Origin: JAEZJZ01 sp050949055
GTDB lineage: Bacteria; Bacillota; UBA994; UBA5500
Reading direction: 5' to 3'
NCBI GenBank assembly: GCA_050949055.1
Contig: JBMNFA010000003.1
Span: 55,874 to 119,873 of the forward strand
Length of the DNA: 64,000 nt
The position numbers and the translations under genes are program-made. Below the pieces are notes generated by a model that was not told the origin of the DNA, searched no databases, and saw nothing but the letters and a program-made list of their open reading frames with translations. This document shows positions 23,704-32,614 of the stretch, piece by piece. The first letter of the stretch is position 1, and each line of letters begins with the position of its first letter.

Positions 23704-25047
23704 ATGAGCAAATTCAACGGCCAGCGCTTGCCCGACCATGTCTTCCAGATCGACGTGGAGCGGATGCGCAACGGCTGGTATTCGGATGCGTATTTCAGCA
23801 ACACTGTCAGCATTCTACAGGCGTTATCCAAGGAACAATACCGCTTCAGCGGCCAGAGCGATCTGGGCGAGTCAGTCGGCCAAGGTGTACTCATCGGCGA
23901 TATCGTGGTGGAGATGCAGTTCTTCACCAGGCGGAAGCCGTTCACCCTGGTTGCGGGGGTGGACGAAGCGTTGGCCATCTTGCGCAGCTGCACGGGCTAT
24001 TATGCCCAAGATGGGACCTTTGTCAACACCTTCGACGACCTGGAGGTCGAGGCGGTGGAAGACGGCACCTTTGCTTACTACGACGGAGATCCAAAAGAGG
24101 TGCAGCCGATGCTGCGGGTACGCGGCCGCTACCGGGATTTTGCCCAGCTGGAGACCCCCATCCTGGGTGCGCTGACGGAAGCCAGCCGCATCGCCACTAA
24201 CGTCTACAATGTGCTGCAGGCGGCGAACGGCAAGGATGTGCTGTTTTTCCCCGCCCGCTTTGCCCATTACAAGCTGCAGGCGTTGCACGGCTACGCCTAC
24301 TCGCTGGCAGTTGATGCCTACAACGCCACCCATAACCGCCGCTCCCACGCGCTGGTCTCCACCAACGATCAGGGTGGTTGGTGGGGCGGCAAGGGCGGCG
24401 GCACCGTCTCCCACTCCTCCATCGCCTGTTTCCTGGGCGACACTGCCGAGACGATGCTGCAGTTTGCCCGCATCATCCCACCAGAGGTGCCACGCATTGC
24501 CTTGGTGGACTTCCACAACGATTGCGTCGGCGATACCCTGCGAGTGATTGACGCCATGTACGCCAAATTCATAGAACTATACCGGGAGAATCGCCTGACA
24601 GAGGCGGAGGCCTACCGGTTATATGCTGTGCGTCCGGATACCTCCGGCAGCATGCGCGATGTGTCGGTGTCGCCCCTGGGTGACAAGAGCCTCGACTGCG
24701 GGGTGAACCCGCGCCTGGTATGGCAGTTGCGCCAGGCCATCGACAGTGCCTATCTCCGCTTTGACGGCCGCGCTGACGAGATGGACATCGCACAGGACTA
24801 TTGCCGCCAGGTGAAGATCGTCGTCACCGGGGGTTTCGACGCTGAGAAGATCAAGCGGTTTGAGAGCTTGCAGGTGCCGGCGGACATCTACGGGGTGGGC
24901 TCCTCCCTCTTGGAGAACAGCAGCGCCACCGGCACCAACAACGACTACACTGCCGACATCGTGCGCGTGCGCATAGACGACCGCTGGTACAACCTGTCCA
25001 AAGTGGGCCGAAAAGCCGGTTCAAACCCAATGCTGCAGCGGGTTTGA
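23704..25047 (+). CDS. Nicotinate phosphoribosyltransferase-like protein
   Basis: NAD-salvage enzyme family that couples nicotinate to PRPP, 447 residues. N-terminal S-D-A-Y-F at about 25-29 (the 'TDLYxL' position) is followed by the family's central R-R-S-H-A region, V-D-F-H-N-D-C, and V-T-G-G-F-D then G-V-G-S-S-L near the C-terminus. The ATG at 23704 follows AGGAGGAG and has a TATAAT 53 nt upstream. A nicotinamide or quinolinate enzyme of the same fold cannot be fully excluded. Confidence 0.82.
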   Translation: MSKFNGQRLPDHVFQIDVERMRNGWYSDAYFSNTVSILQALSKEQYRFSGQSDLGESVGQGVLIGDIVVEMQFFTRRKPFTLVAGVDEALAILRSCTGYYAQDGTFVNTFDDLEVEAVEDGTFAYYDGDPKEVQPMLRVRGRYRDFAQLETPILGALTEASRIATNVYNVLQAANGKDVLFFPARFAHYKLQALHGYAYSLAVDAYNATHNRRSHALVSTNDQGGWWGGKGGGTVSHSSIACFLGDTAETMLQFARIIPPEVPRIALVDFHNDCVGDTLRVIDAMYAKFIELYRENRLTEAEAYRLYAVRPDTSGSMRDVSVSPLGDKSLDCGVNPRLVWQLRQAIDSAYLRFDGRADEMDIAQDYCRQVKIVVTGGFDAEKIKRFESLQVPADIYGVGSSLLENSSATGTNNDYTADIVRVRIDDRWYNLSKVGRKAGSNPMLQRV

Positions 25048-25073
25048 CACGGGGGGACTGTCCCCTCGTGTCA
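25045..25073. repeat. REP-like palindrome after NAPRTase gene
   Basis: TGACACGGGGGGAC, then TCCCCTCGTGTCA, a near-perfect palindrome overlapping the stop codon region of the preceding gene. It is the cleanest member of the GACACG subgroup. Confidence 0.65.
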
Positions 25074-25199
25074 TGCCTGGGCAGGAAAGCTAGGTGCTGC
25101 CAACGAATATGTCACGGGGGCCTGGAGACTGCTAGCAGGAAACGCCAGCGGACTTGGCCCCGGTGAATGGCGCGACCTCGCGCAGAGGAGGAATCACCG

Positions 25200-25769
25200 A
25201 TGAGGGTCAGGCCGATTGTTGTGGTTCTCGTGTTGGGCTTGCTGCTTTCTGTTGCGGGGTGCACGCGGGTAGAGCGTGCGGAAGTAACCAGGGGAGATTC
25301 GGTTGCTCTGGAAGAAGCAATTGCTCTGCAACAGTCAACGTACGCGTCGGTGTATGAGGTGATTATGGGGTCCTATCCCGAGGAAGGCTCGCCGGACGAG
25401 AGGTTTGCCACTAAAGAAGATACTGTGGAGTTCCTTTCTGCCACTTTTCCCCCTCACGCTGCCGAGAAGATCGCTGCAGCCTTCTTCGATAGGCAGGGTA
25501 ACCGCAGGTGGGATTCGTTCTTACCGACCATCTATCACCAGGGAGTGACGGTCACAGATGCCTATTACGAGGAAGTGCGCCTGAACCAGCAATGCAAGTT
25601 CTATCTGGTGGTTGAAGAGCAGTACTTGGAGCATGCCGGAGATGAGGTGCAGCCGAGGCGAACCCTGTATGTGCAGGATGACAACGGCGAATGGAAATGC
25701 CAGATGATAGACGGTTTACAGTGGATTTCGGGGGCTGGTTACACTGCCCACGGGCGGCGTTCGAAGTAG
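25200..25769 (+). CDS. Hypothetical lipoprotein
   Basis: A 189-residue protein with a lipoprotein signal: a basic start, a hydrophobic stretch and the lipobox V-A-G-C at residues 18-21. The mature part has no recognised domain. It looks like a small NTF2/DUF4878-type extracytoplasmic domain (several aromatic strands at the end), but this is only an impression. The ATG at 25200 follows GGAGGAAT and gives a clean signal peptide; earlier in-frame starts would spoil it. Confidence 0.72.
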   Translation: MRVRPIVVVLVLGLLLSVAGCTRVERAEVTRGDSVALEEAIALQQSTYASVYEVIMGSYPEEGSPDERFATKEDTVEFLSATFPPHAAEKIAAAFFDRQGNRRWDSFLPTIYHQGVTVTDAYYEEVRLNQQCKFYLVVEEQYLEHAGDEVQPRRTLYVQDDNGEWKCQMIDGLQWISGAGYTAHGRRSK

Positions 25770-25829
25770 TCTTGCGCGGTCTTCGGGGGCAAGATAATCT
25801 CCACGTCTGGCGGAAAGGGGGCCAGTAGA

Positions 25830-26216
25830 TTGAGCGATAGAATGAGGGTCCGCTTAGTCAATTGTCTGATTATGCTGGCGCTCCATGGACTGATCTATCT
25901 ACTTAACTCTCGGTACTTTGATATCGGCAAACCTTATTACCTGTATACAGTAAGCTGGACATCGCGAAGGATGCTGCCGCTGGCGGGTGGCATATCGGCC
26001 CTGGCTGCATTGTTGGGTAAGAGTCACTTGAGCGTGCTGTCGTTTGCAGGATATGTTCTGGGGATTATCCTGGGGGAACTGTTTGGTGGGTTCGCCAGAG
26101 ATGTGCCACCACAATACCCGCATTATGGATGGCTGATCTGGGGCTGCACCTTTCTCCTGTCCGTCGGGGCCGGAGTGGTGGTAGAGCGGGGAATACGCAA
26201 ACGGTTGGAAGCTTAG
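25830..26216 (+). CDS. Hypothetical membrane protein, 128 aa
   Basis: Three to four hydrophobic segments (about residues 10-25, 45-62, 66-85 and 98-118) with a basic C-terminus (R-K-R-L). No domain recognised. The TTG start follows GAAAGGGGG. It lies 60 nt after the lipoprotein gene and may share its transcript. Confidence 0.62.
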   Translation: MSDRMRVRLVNCLIMLALHGLIYLLNSRYFDIGKPYYLYTVSWTSRRMLPLAGGISALAALLGKSHLSVLSFAGYVLGIILGELFGGFARDVPPQYPHYGWLIWGCTFLLSVGAGVVVERGIRKRLEA

Positions 26217-26301
26217 TGCCCCGGTCGGCCCGCAGGCAATGGATGCAAAGATGCCCGGGCAGAGGCGAGGTAAAGCAGGCAGGTACGCATATGGAGATTA
26301 G

Positions 26302-26337
26302 AAGAAGGCACACTGGGTTTGACTGGTGTGCCTTCTT
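26302..26337. terminator. Perfect hairpin between convergent units
   Basis: AAGAAGGCACAC (26302-26313) pairs perfectly with GTGTGCCTTCTT (26326-26337) around a 12-nt loop. A-rich and T-rich flanks make it usable in both directions. Confidence 0.7.
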
Positions 26338-26356
26338 TCCACTCCATCCGTGCGCC

Positions 26357-27004
26357 CTATTGGCCGCTCGCCCCTACGCCGCGCAGCATCCTCTCCACGC
26401 CGTTGGCGGACGCGCATCCGCCATTGTTGTCACCGTGCCAGAGCAGACGCATTTCCTCACACCGGATCAGTAGCTCATCCAGCTTGCCCTCATCCAGCAC
26501 TGATCCATCCTTCAAGACGATGATGTGGTCGGCCCGCCGCAAGGCGGCACGTCGATGCGAGACCACCAGACAGGTCGTGCTTTGCCGGGAGAACACCCGC
26601 TCCCACATCAACCGCTCAGTATCCATATCCAGGGCGGAAGAGAGGTCTCAAACACCATTAGGTCTGCGCCCTGTGCAAACATGCGAGCAGCAGCCACCCG
26701 CTGCACCTGTGGGCTGCACAGGTGGCAATTCGCCTTCCATGGGCAGCGATGAATGGGCCACCAAGTCGGCTTGAGTGCTGCCGGGCAACAGCTCCAACAG
26801 GCTATCGAAGGAAACGGCGGGCTGCTTGAACCTGGCCAGGAAGTAGCCGATGAACTCGGACGCACCGGTCACCCAGTCCAAGTAGTAGACGAAGAGGGCA
26901 AAGTCACCCACCGAAAAGGTGCCTTGCTGCATGGCCTGATTGACCAGAATGAGAATTGTCCCGGTACCGATCCAAACGGCGTTATGGGTCACCGAATCAA
27001 GCAA
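26357..27004 (-). pseudogene. Wrecked ABC transporter (permease-ATPase fusion type)
   Basis: Two disjointed pieces remain. From 27004 the end of an exporter-type membrane domain is readable: G-T-G-T-I-L-I-L-V-N, G-D-F-A-L-F-V-Y-Y-L, then F-I-G-Y-F-L-A-R-F-K-Q. After 26650 the ATPase tail appears in another frame: C-L-V-V-S-H-R-R-A-A-L-R-R-A-D-H-I-I-V-L-K and D-G-S-V-L-D-E-G. The Walker A and B region between them is lost. What remains corresponds to a bacteriocin/lipid-type ABC exporter. Confidence 0.75.
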
Positions 27005-27055
27005 CAGGTGCTTGGGTAGATGGGCAAACGAACCGTCGCCAACTGACGCCCAAGC

Positions 27056-27114
27056 GAGTCAAAAGAACCGTCCCGGTGGCTCAAAGTGAGTCAACGGAAC
27101 CGTCCGGTGACTCA
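27056..27114. repeat. Tandem pair of degenerate REP-like palindromes
   Basis: GAGTCAAAAGAACCGTCCC...GGCTC (27056-27081) and GAGTCAACGGAACCGTCC...GACTC (27088-27114) are consecutive copies of the element also seen at 15.70 and 21.11 kb. They fill the gap between the GNAT stop and the ABC pseudogene. Confidence 0.55.
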
Positions 27115-27504
27115 GTGGCAGCTCGGCCTCATCCCGGCAGCAAAGCGGCTGTAGCCACGCTGCTGGTAGAAGGGCACCAACTGCTCCTCACAGAAGAACT
27201 GTATATGCAGGCCACTCTGCTGGCAGCGCTGCACCAGTAGCTCCATAATGCGGGTGCCGATGCCTTGACGTCGGTACTCGCTGTCAACTCCCAGCCCACA
27301 GAGGTAGGCATTGATCACGCCGTCGGAGACTACGCGGCCAGTGCCCACCAATCTGTCCTGGTCGTATGCGTAAAGCACGTACCAGCTGCCATCCATAGCG
27401 GCGGCCAACTGCTCGGCGTCCAGTTGCAGAAAATCGGCCCAGCCCATGCGTTGATAGAACTGGTAGATGTCCTGGCGGGATTTCAGTTTGCTAGTGTATT
27501 GCAT
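27112..27504 (-). CDS. GNAT family N-acetyltransferase
   Basis: A 130-residue minimal GNAT. D-Q-D-R-L-V-G-T-G-R-V-V-S-D-G is followed by the acetyl-CoA-binding helix V-D-S-E-Y-R-R-Q-G-I-G-T-R-I-M and P-F-Y-Q-Q-R-G-Y at the end. The ATG at 27504 follows AAGGAAGTG and is preferred over an upstream start at 27552. The lyase gene upstream on the same strand ends at 27584, so the two may be co-transcribed. Confidence 0.85.
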   Translation of the reverse strand: MQYTSKLKSRQDIYQFYQRMGWADFLQLDAEQLAAAMDGSWYVLYAYDQDRLVGTGRVVSDGVINAYLCGLGVDSEYRRQGIGTRIMELLVQRCQQSGLHIQFFCEEQLVPFYQQRGYSRFAAGMRPSCH

Positions 27505-27583
27505 GGAGTGCACTTCCTTGTATAAGAACCTTGCCCCCGAGTGTTGAGCCAACCGAAAAGTAGACAGGGCTGTCTACTGTTTA

Positions 27584-29032
27584 CTACAGGCTGTCACCGA
27601 AATCCTGGCGGAATTTCTCCACCAAGCGGTGTTGCCAGGCGGAGGTGGGCTCCAGACGCCCAAAGAAGAAACGCAAGGTCTTCGGTTCTTCGGTGAACCT
27701 TAAGCCGCCGATCAACTCGCGGTTCTGGTGCAACCAGACCACCCTGTCCACCGCGTATTTGACCTGCGAAAGAGTGAACACGCGCCTGGGCAAAGCCAGT
27801 CGCACCAGCTCCAAGGGAGCAAATACTTCGTTCCCTTGCTCATCCCGCTGCTCGGAGAGGGTACCCCGCTCCATACCCCGAATCCCTCCAGCCAGGTAGA
27901 GGGCAGCTGCCAAGGCACCAGCCGGGTACACATCCTGCGGCAAGTGGGGCAGAAAAGCGCTGGCATCCAAGTGGCAACCCAACCCTCCGGCTGGCTTGAC
28001 CACAGGCACCCCTGCCTGCTCCAATTGCTCCACCATGAAGCGGATAAACTCCGGCCCGTGCGAAATCATGTCCTCGTCCATCGTCTCCTCCAAGCCAACT
28101 GCCATCGCTTCCATTTCCCGCACGGACATACCGCCGTACGTCAGGAAGCCCTCGTAGAGCGGAACCAACTCCCGCATCGCTGTCAACAGCTGCTCGTCTC
28201 GCAGGCAGATGCCCCCGCCGCGAGCGCAGCCCAGCTTGCGTCCGGAGAAGTAGAAGACGTCGCAGAGTGAGGTAACCTGCCGGGTGATCTCCCGAATAGA
28301 GAGGTGGGCACAAGCTTCTTCCCGCCGCTTGATAAAGTAGAGGTTGTCCGCCAAGAGACTGGCGTCCAAGACCAGCAGTAGACCGTGCTGGTCGCACACC
28401 TGCCGCACCGCACGCAGGTTGGCCAGTGAGAACGGTTGCCCGCCAATCAGGTTGCCCCCGGCTTCTATGCGTACGAAGGCGACGTTCTCCGGCCCTTCCT
28501 CTTCAATCAGCGAGACCAGCTGTTCCACATCCAAATTGCCTTTGAAGGGATGGCTCTCCCCTGGTTGCAGGGCTGCTGCAATCAGCAGCTCCTCCACCCG
28601 CCCACCCTTGAGGGTGATGTGGGCTTTAGTGGTGGTGAAATGCACATTCATGGGGACCACCATACCGGGGCGAACCAACACCTGAGCCAGGATGTGTTCG
28701 CAAGCTCGCCCCTGATGTGCCGGGAGAAAGTGCGGAAACCCGAACAACTCCTGCAGCTTTTGCTGCAGACGGGCGAAAGTCTCGCTGCCAGCGTAGCTAT
28801 CGTCGGCGATCATCATGGCTGCTTGTTGGCGATCGCTCATGGCATTGACGCCGCTATCGGTAAGCATGTCCAAGAAGACATCGCGATTCTGTAACAGAAA
28901 GGTGTTATTCCCTGCCTGCTGCAAAGCCTGCAATCGGCTCTCGATCGGTAGCAGAGACAGCTTTTGTACGATGCGCACTTTGTGCATCTCCAGGGGGAAC
29001 GATTCGCCACTCCAGGTTTTGATTCTTGTCAT
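27584..29032 (-). CDS. Tyrosine phenol-lyase/tryptophanase family beta-eliminating lyase
   Basis: PLP enzyme cleaving tyrosine to phenol (or tryptophan to indole), pyruvate and ammonia; 482 residues. N-terminal N-T-F-L-L, L-T-D-S-G-V-N-A-M-S-D and P-A-H-Q-G-R match both enzymes. The PLP lysine lies in F-S-G-R-K. Near the C-terminus G-I-R-G-M-E-R-G carries the M-E-R-G arginine typical of tyrosine phenol-lyases, where tryptophanases have V-E-I-G. The glycine-rich loop after the lysine differs from both reference enzymes. The ATG follows AAGGAGGG. A T-box leader with a Tyr specifier precedes it, which also favours tyrosine as the relevant amino acid. Confidence 0.85.
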   Translation of the reverse strand: MTRIKTWSGESFPLEMHKVRIVQKLSLLPIESRLQALQQAGNNTFLLQNRDVFLDMLTDSGVNAMSDRQQAAMMIADDSYAGSETFARLQQKLQELFGFPHFLPAHQGRACEHILAQVLVRPGMVVPMNVHFTTTKAHITLKGGRVEELLIAAALQPGESHPFKGNLDVEQLVSLIEEEGPENVAFVRIEAGGNLIGGQPFSLANLRAVRQVCDQHGLLLVLDASLLADNLYFIKRREEACAHLSIREITRQVTSLCDVFYFSGRKLGCARGGGICLRDEQLLTAMRELVPLYEGFLTYGGMSVREMEAMAVGLEETMDEDMISHGPEFIRFMVEQLEQAGVPVVKPAGGLGCHLDASAFLPHLPQDVYPAGALAAALYLAGGIRGMERGTLSEQRDEQGNEVFAPLELVRLALPRRVFTLSQVKYAVDRVVWLHQNRELIGGLRFTEEPKTLRFFFGRLEPTSAWQHRLVEKFRQDFGDSL

Positions 29033-29124
29033 TTGTTTTGCCCTCCTTGATTTGTGAGACTAATAGCCGGCGAACGTACCAATAGTCGATGTCCAAAGCA
29101 CCACCTCCCCCAGAAATACAAAAT

Positions 29125-29407
29125 CCCCGCCCTTTGCTTCAGCAAAGGGCGGGGACTAATCCGCGTTACCACCAATGTTCATCGGCACCTCACGATGCCA
29201 ACCTTATCGAGTACGCTGCGCAGGGCAGTTATACTCTAGTGCTGTAACGGGCACGGTCCCGGCGCAGCCTACTGGGGCGTTGTCGCCTGTTCGGTGCGAA
29301 ACTCACGAGTGTATTTCAAGGTCAGTCTCCTCGCCCCTCTCAGCAGCCGGTAGCTCTCTGTGAGGAAACACGCACCTCTACTTCTCTCGGTCAACGTTTT
29401 TGTCTTG
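29125..29407 (-). promoter_or_regulatory. T-box riboswitch, probable tRNA-Tyr specificity
   Basis: The leader on the minus strand has all the landmarks. A Stem I AGAGAGC motif with a following G-C-T-G-A-G-A-G arm lies near 29340-29355. The specifier loop reads GAAA-UAC-AC, with UAC at 29313-29311. The antiterminator bulge TGGTAACGCG is near 29172-29162. An intrinsic terminator occupies 29155-29126. UAC encodes Tyr. The bulge UGGU pairs with an ACCA 3' end, as in tRNA-Tyr, whereas bacterial tRNA-Trp ends GCCA. The terminator stem is 13 perfect bp with loop TTCA, followed by ATTTTG. Confidence 0.85.
29126..29155 (-). terminator. T-box-controlled intrinsic terminator
   Basis: The 13-bp perfect stem 29126-29138/29143-29155 on the minus strand is followed by ATTTTG. 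Binding of uncharged tRNA to the leader should disrupt it. Confidence 0.85.
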
Positions 29408-29413
29408 TTTTGC

Positions 29414-29442
29414 AGTATACGCCGCGGAGGGGCAAATGTCAA
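29414..29442 (-). promoter_or_regulatory. SigmaA promoter of the T-box/lyase transcript
   Basis: On the minus strand TTGACA (29442-29437), a 17-bp spacer and TATACT (29419-29414) form a near-perfect vegetative promoter, placing the RNA start near 29407. The leader to the lyase ATG is then about 375 nt. Confidence 0.85.
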
Positions 29443-29544
29443 TGCAAGATATCTTACAATTGCATGACAACTTGTGTCCAGCGAAATATCGCAATTTGCG
29501 GTGGATCATACGGAGCGACTAGCTACATACATCATAACCCTGGC

Positions 29545-32241
29545 TCACTCTTCGCCACGCATGATATCCACAAACAGGCGCGCAATCATGGGATCGAACT
29601 TACGCCCGGCCAGCATCGCAATTTCCTGGAGCGCGGCCTCTTCGCTGACCGCCCCCTCTCCGCGACGGAGGATAGCGTCATACGCTTCGGCGATGGCGAT
29701 CACCCTGGCCACCAGCGGGATTTCGTCGCCCTTAATTCCTTTGGGATAGCCGGAGCCATCCCAGCGCTCGTGGTGGTTAAGCACGCCTTCGGACAAATCC
29801 ACGGTATGATCAAACAGATTCAGAATGCGGTAGCCGACGATGGGATGCTGTCGCATTTCCTTGTGTTCGCCTTCGGTCAGCTGACCGGCCTTGTTCAGCA
29901 CTTGTTCATCCAGCACGATCTTGCCGATGTCATGCAGGTACCCGGCGTCCCGCAACTTGCGCACGTCTGTCTCGGACATGTTCAGAGCCCGGGCGATCCG
30001 CTGGCAGAGCAGGCTGACGTTCTGGGAGTGGGCCCGCTCCCGGGGGCTTCTCGCATGCAGGGTGTCTGTGATGGTTTGCACCAAGTCGGAGTTGGTCACC
30101 GGGCGGTCCAGGGTCTTCCGCTGATACATGGCATCCTCCGCGGCGGTCATCACATGCGCGATGTTTTCTTCCGCCTCAGTCTTGGTGGCAAAACCCAGCG
30201 ACATACTACACTTGACGGCGATGATCTGTTCTTGGGACAACAACCCCCGCACCTTTTCCACAATCTCACCGGCGCGGTCTGCCTCGGTATTAGGCAGGAT
30301 CATGGCGAATTCATCGCCACCAACCCGGGCGACAATGTCCTCCGGTCGACAGGCGGAGCGCAGGGTATCGGCGATGCGCTGTAGTAAGGCGTCTCCCGCT
30401 TGGTGTCCAAAAATGTCGTTGGTCAGCTTCAGCCCGTTAGCGTCACCAAAGATGATGGAAATGGGGAGATTTTCGTCTGTATCCAGCCGATCCAAAGCGG
30501 CGTCGAAGAATACCCGGTTGTACAGCCCCGTCAGTTGGTCGTGATAGGTGAGATACTTGATGTGGTCCTCCTGCCGCTTGCGCTCGGTATTATCCAGGAA
30601 GGTGACCACCACACCGATCACCTCACCGTTGCGGTATTGGGGATATGAGTGGTAGACCACGTCGAAACTGCTGCCATCCACCCTCCAGAAGACCTCGTTA
30701 TCCCGTTGGGCCCCCTGCCCGGTGACTAGAGTTCTGGCAATAGCGCACTCCTCTATGGGCATCGGCCGGCCATCTGCATAGCTGTGGTGGATTAGCTCGT
30801 GCAAATTGCGGCCGATCAATTCATCCTGATGCCCATATCCCAATAGACGCAGGCCGCTGGCGTTGATAAAAGTGCAGTTTCCGCGGATATCCAAACCAAA
30901 AACGGCTTCGGCGGTGGAGTCCAGGATTAGCTGCAATCGGTCTCGCGTTTGCTGCAGATCGCGATTGCTTTGCTCCAGTTCGCTGGTACGATCCCGGACC
31001 GTCTCTTCGAGGTTGTTCACCAGGCGATGGATGGTGTCCGCCATGTGGTTAAACGCCGCCGATATGCTACCTATCTCATCGTTGCGCACAATCGGTACCC
31101 GGTCGGCCAGATTGCCTCGAGAAACAGCGCCTGCGGCACCGATTAGGCTGTCGATGGGGCGCAAGAGCCTGCCGATTTGTACCCGATAGATCGCCACCGA
31201 TAAGAGCAGCGCCAACAGCATGATTGCGCCGGTGGTCATGATAGTGTCGCGGATTCCCGCAATCAGCGGACTTTCCGGAACGGCTGAAACGACCAGCCAA
31301 TCCAGTCCCGGAGCACTGAACTCATCCACGGCAGTATAGAAGCGGTCGTCGCCGCCGTCAACCTGAAAGGTGGTGCCGCCATTACTGGCGTGTCCAGTGG
31401 CTGTCTCAATCAGGGCCACATGACCTGTATCCGCGATGGTCAGTCGACCGATGCCACCATCAGCGAGGTGGATGAAATTGTGCTGGCCAAGGGAGTTGGC
31501 AACCAGGTGCCCGCTCTCCCTTTCCATGATCGCTGCCACAGCCGACCGACCGACCGTCAGTTCCTGTAACAGGCCATCTATCCGAGACAGGGTGACATGG
31601 GCACCGAGCACACCCTGCAAGACCCCGTCATTGCCGTATACTGGCATGGACGCGGAGATTGTCAGGTCGTCCATGACAAAGTGTTTATAGAGTGGAGAAA
31701 ATACGAGTCCCCCGGTTTCAACTGCCGCTTGATACCATGCCCGGGTTCTTGGATCAAACCTGCCGGCATCAACTGTGCGCTCACCGGCGGTCATATCCGG
31801 GGTGACGGTGTAGTACCAGGAATGGCCACCCGTTATCTCGTTATTGCGCATGATCTCCACTTCGTTTTCCGCGTTTCTGCGCGCGCCATAGTACTCGCCC
31901 CTGACGCTCCCAAAACTGAAGCTGTAAAGGCCGTCACTGCTGTGGGCTTCCAGCACAGCCACAAAGAAACGCTCCCGTTCCCATGCATTGCTCAGATCAA
32001 CTGCGCCACTGGCCAACAGGCCTAGGTTGGACTGCACGATATGAATAGGGACCTGCATGAAGTCCTCCACCTCGGCGAATATGCGCGAGTTCATGTCTGC
32101 CGCCAACTCGGTCAACATCTCCCGGGTTGAGCCGATCCAGTTGGAATAGGTGATGTATCCGATGCCCACCAGCGTGGACACCAACAACGATATGAATATC
32201 AGAAGCAGGACTGTCCTGATCGGAAGGCTTCTGGAGCCCAT
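29545..32241 (-). CDS. Cache-HAMP-PAS-GGDEF-HD-GYP cyclic-di-GMP signalling protein
   Basis: Membrane receptor of 898 residues able both to make and to degrade cyclic di-GMP. An N-terminal TM helix, an extracellular dCache-type ligand domain (about 35-330), a second TM and HAMP come first. A PAS domain (about 440-560) with G-L-D-I-R-G-N-C-T-F-I-N-A follows. Then comes a GGDEF domain with intact G-G-D-E-F, and a C-terminal HD-GYP domain with H-D-I-G-K-I, N-H-H-E-R-W-D-G-S-G-Y-P and A-E-A-Y-D-A-I. The ATG at 32241 follows AAAGGGG, better than the ATG 30 nt upstream. Confidence 0.9.
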   Translation of the reverse strand: MGSRSLPIRTVLLLIFISLLVSTLVGIGYITYSNWIGSTREMLTELAADMNSRIFAEVEDFMQVPIHIVQSNLGLLASGAVDLSNAWERERFFVAVLEAHSSDGLYSFSFGSVRGEYYGARRNAENEVEIMRNNEITGGHSWYYTVTPDMTAGERTVDAGRFDPRTRAWYQAAVETGGLVFSPLYKHFVMDDLTISASMPVYGNDGVLQGVLGAHVTLSRIDGLLQELTVGRSAVAAIMERESGHLVANSLGQHNFIHLADGGIGRLTIADTGHVALIETATGHASNGGTTFQVDGGDDRFYTAVDEFSAPGLDWLVVSAVPESPLIAGIRDTIMTTGAIMLLALLLSVAIYRVQIGRLLRPIDSLIGAAGAVSRGNLADRVPIVRNDEIGSISAAFNHMADTIHRLVNNLEETVRDRTSELEQSNRDLQQTRDRLQLILDSTAEAVFGLDIRGNCTFINASGLRLLGYGHQDELIGRNLHELIHHSYADGRPMPIEECAIARTLVTGQGAQRDNEVFWRVDGSSFDVVYHSYPQYRNGEVIGVVVTFLDNTERKRQEDHIKYLTYHDQLTGLYNRVFFDAALDRLDTDENLPISIIFGDANGLKLTNDIFGHQAGDALLQRIADTLRSACRPEDIVARVGGDEFAMILPNTEADRAGEIVEKVRGLLSQEQIIAVKCSMSLGFATKTEAEENIAHVMTAAEDAMYQRKTLDRPVTNSDLVQTITDTLHARSPRERAHSQNVSLLCQRIARALNMSETDVRKLRDAGYLHDIGKIVLDEQVLNKAGQLTEGEHKEMRQHPIVGYRILNLFDHTVDLSEGVLNHHERWDGSGYPKGIKGDEIPLVARVIAIAEAYDAILRRGEGAVSEEAALQEIAMLAGRKFDPMIARLFVDIMRGEE

Positions 32242-32614
32242 TAGCACGTCCCCTTTCGCCACACTCTTCATCTTTACCCTGTGCTAGGGCTGTCTCACTC
32301 CGATTTCGAGCATTAATAACGGCTATGCCGCTGGTGTCTCTGTTTTCGACAAGCCCTGCCCATAATCCTCTCACTCTCTCCCTGCCTCCCGTACGACTAC
32401 GGACGATTTCTGCATTCTGTCAAGCCTCATCTAGCCTGGGACTATGACGTCAGCGGCAGTAGAACATAGACATAGAAATGGACTGTCCGGAAAACACCGA
32501 CTATCGGCTCTAACCTGAACACCCAGAAAAATATCGTGCTTCGAAGAGGAGAATGCAGCGGGAGTGTCAAAGTTAATAGTTACTCTTACCGTTATGAGTT
32601 TGGGGGGAACGACA
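32242..32614. other. Intergenic region between divergent genes
   Basis: This separates the cyclic-di-GMP receptor gene (minus) from the ZIP transporter (plus). It must contain both promoters. No strong -35/-10 pair, operator palindrome or RNA motif was recognised, and no gene remnant was found in either strand. Confidence 0.4.

Noticed and set aside
29410..30384. 324-codon plus-strand frame opposite the end of the HD-GYP gene
   Set aside because: Antisense to a conserved HD-GYP/GGDEF coding region; His-rich composition is a by-product of the reverse complement.
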